From assembly GCA_019022495.1 (NCBI GenBank), contig JAFEKR010000043.1:62001-126000 (forward strand): 64,000 bases of DNA. Reading direction: 5' to 3'. The position numbers and the translations under genes are program-made. Shown piece after piece: positions 62,474-64,000 of this stretch (its first letter is position 1; every line of letters starts with the position of its first letter). Below the pieces are notes generated by a model that worked only from the letters and a program-made list of their open reading frames with translations, was not told the origin of the DNA and did no database searches. This DNA comes from Epichloe hybrida (Eukaryota; Ascomycota; Sordariomycetes; Hypocreales; Clavicipitaceae).

Positions 62474-64000
62474 TTATGAAGTCTCTTCACCGTCCGTCAA
62501 GTTTGACCTCTCCACCAGAAATCTTTCAATGCTAAACGGCATAGTCGAAAACACGTGCGAGCCCTGAGCATTATTCAGTGTCTCATTGTCTGCCACACCA
62601 GCCCGAGCAGCGTCTTCACGGCCTGGACCTCGTTGCCGCTTCAGGGGATAGGTCCTCGGTCTTGCCACGATGCGTCGTTTGCCTCTCTCTGACGTAGCTT
62701 GATCGTCCGAACCGTATTTATCGGAGTCTGGTGTATCTGCTGATATTTCATTTGCTGAGAATGAAGCAGAGTAAGGGCTGACTGAGTACGAGGTGTCAGC
62801 ATTATCATCCGCTTGCCGGGCCTGCCGTTTCGAAAGGTCTCCGGTCTGTGCCGAGGTCAGTTCATCGTTTATACCTCGAGTACCCTCATGTGACATGCTG
62901 GCAATATGAGAGTTAGATTCAAGGGCCCACGCACTGCCTGAGGCGATTGACATGGCGCCGGGGTAAGATTGTAGCGCCTGTTCCCTCAAATGCATCTCAG
63001 GAGCCATGTTCTCGATGCAACACATCTCGTAGTGATGGCGTAAAGCTCTGCGATCCACGTTCAGCGGTAGCTGAGCAGTCCTGCCGTGATATTCTTCAAG
63101 AAAATCGTATGGAACAAAGATGCGAACTCGTAGCGTATCCGGATGAATGGAAAACAGTCGAAGGTCGAACAGCTTATGAAGGGTCTTTGAAAGCAATATG
63201 CCATTCCTGGCTATCCATGTGCGGCGCCAAGCCTCCCGAAGGCGGCGATGGCTGTATCTGGGCTCACTTATGTAGGCTTCGGACAGGGGATATATGTGGT
63301 AGTGTTGCTGGGGCACGATATGGCATGCTTGTACGCCTGGTCCGACTGCTGGACTGGAATACCATCCTCGGCCCTTGCCGCTGACAGCGCATCTATCACT
63401 CTCAACGAGACAAGATGTACGGAAGGCTGCCATGATTTGACGTGCATCTTCGGCTGACATGTCCATTATCATAGGAGGGGTGATGAGACTGGCAACGTCA
63501 TCATCACCAGAAACAGCTTGCGAGCCTCCACTATTGTCTATGATTGATGATGCGCACCCTAAGGCGGAACGTTTGAGCGGTGATGATGATCCTCGAGGCC
63601 GTATGGTTTTGCGATATGGTAATTCAGCAAAGTTTGGATCCTTTGACCCTTTGTTTGGAGGGAGGTATCGACTATCCTGACGGAGATTTGGCTCGGGGAT
63701 GTGCGTCGCGCAGCCAGCTGTTGATGACAGTTTATTAGCCAACTATTGCACAAGGCAGAGATGAATCCATACGTACCTCGTATATGTGTCTCCAAAGGCT
63801 CCGCAGTTGGAAGATCGCAATCGTCATGTCGAACAACTTGCCAGCGAGAAAAGCAAGGCTGCTTGGGGTTGATGGACCGTTCTCTCCCCGGCGCAGAGAC
63901 CGGCAAGTCGAGACTCGCACCCCAAACAAAAGACGGGTGTGATGGAAAAGGCTGCCAACGGTCAACATTGACAACCCCGAGGTGGCCGAATGCAAGGCCT
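62474..64000 (-). CDS. HNH-domain protein, 5' end outside the window
   Basis: A fungal protein with an HNH nuclease-like domain (PF13391 type). Exon 2 is 63717-62474 and the preceding exon runs from 63777 to beyond 64000, joined by a 59-nt intron (GTACGT donor, CTAAT branch, AACAG acceptor). The visible N-terminal part contains VNVDRWQPFPSHPSFVWGAS; the HNH core has CAVSGKG, ACHIVPQQHY and RNGILLSKTLHKLFD, then SIHPD, so the histidine and asparagine positions are filled. The C-terminal 150 residues are polar, with a basic stretch (RPRTYPLKRQR) that may be a nuclear signal. These proteins are numerous in ascomycetes and of uncertain role. No lesion is seen; the start codon is not in the window. 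Confidence 0.8.

Overview
The window comes from a filamentous ascomycete (Pezizomycotina, most likely a sordariomycete-type fungus). The evidence is short GT-AG introns of about 47-122 nt, a highly reducing polyketide synthase (HR-PKS) locus, fungal gene families (SRPK-like kinase, BAHD acyltransferase, drug:H+ antiporter, HNH protein), and very AT-rich blocks carrying the mark of repeat-induced point mutation (RIP): C-to-T and G-to-A transitions, mostly at CpA/TpG, turning CAA/CAG codons into stops. I cannot name the genus.

Layout. 1-30163 is almost all mutated transposable elements, nested in each other. A hAT-like DNA element (256-8906) holds Ty1/copia element A1 (1626-8429). AT-rich sequence with an old Tc1/mariner-type terminal repeat follows. 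Copia element C (11570-30163) then carries two younger copia elements, B1 (13280-19654) and A2 (21539-28341). Each boundary was fixed by matching terminal repeats and perfect target-site duplications.

30164-53000 is normal-composition genic DNA: a BAHD acyltransferase (+), an ankyrin/DYW-like deaminase (+), an SRPK-like kinase with one frameshift (+), an HR-PKS (-) with its 5' end missing, a premature stop and two frameshifts, a P450 fragment (+) joined head-to-head to the broken PKS end, an intact MFS exporter (-), a small hypothetical protein (-), a small secreted eight-cysteine protein (-), a SINE-like repeat, and two decayed genes (FTA2-like and aminoglycoside-phosphotransferase-like).

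53137-60974 is another mobile block. A MITE with 9-bp target duplications contains a TA-flanked Tc1/mariner-type MITE; a second copy of the latter is split by copia element B2 (54226-60601). 60975-62473 holds only degenerate coding remnants, and 62474-64000 is an HNH-domain gene running off the right edge.

Reading. Acyltransferase, HR-PKS, P450 and exporter look like a former secondary-metabolite cluster (HR-PKS backbone, oxidation, O-acylation, export). The backbone and P450 genes are dead in this sequence while acyltransferase and exporter are open. Several inactivating substitutions are C-to-T on the coding strand, consistent with RIP leaking from the flanking repeats. Single-base indels could also be assembly errors, and raw reads would decide.
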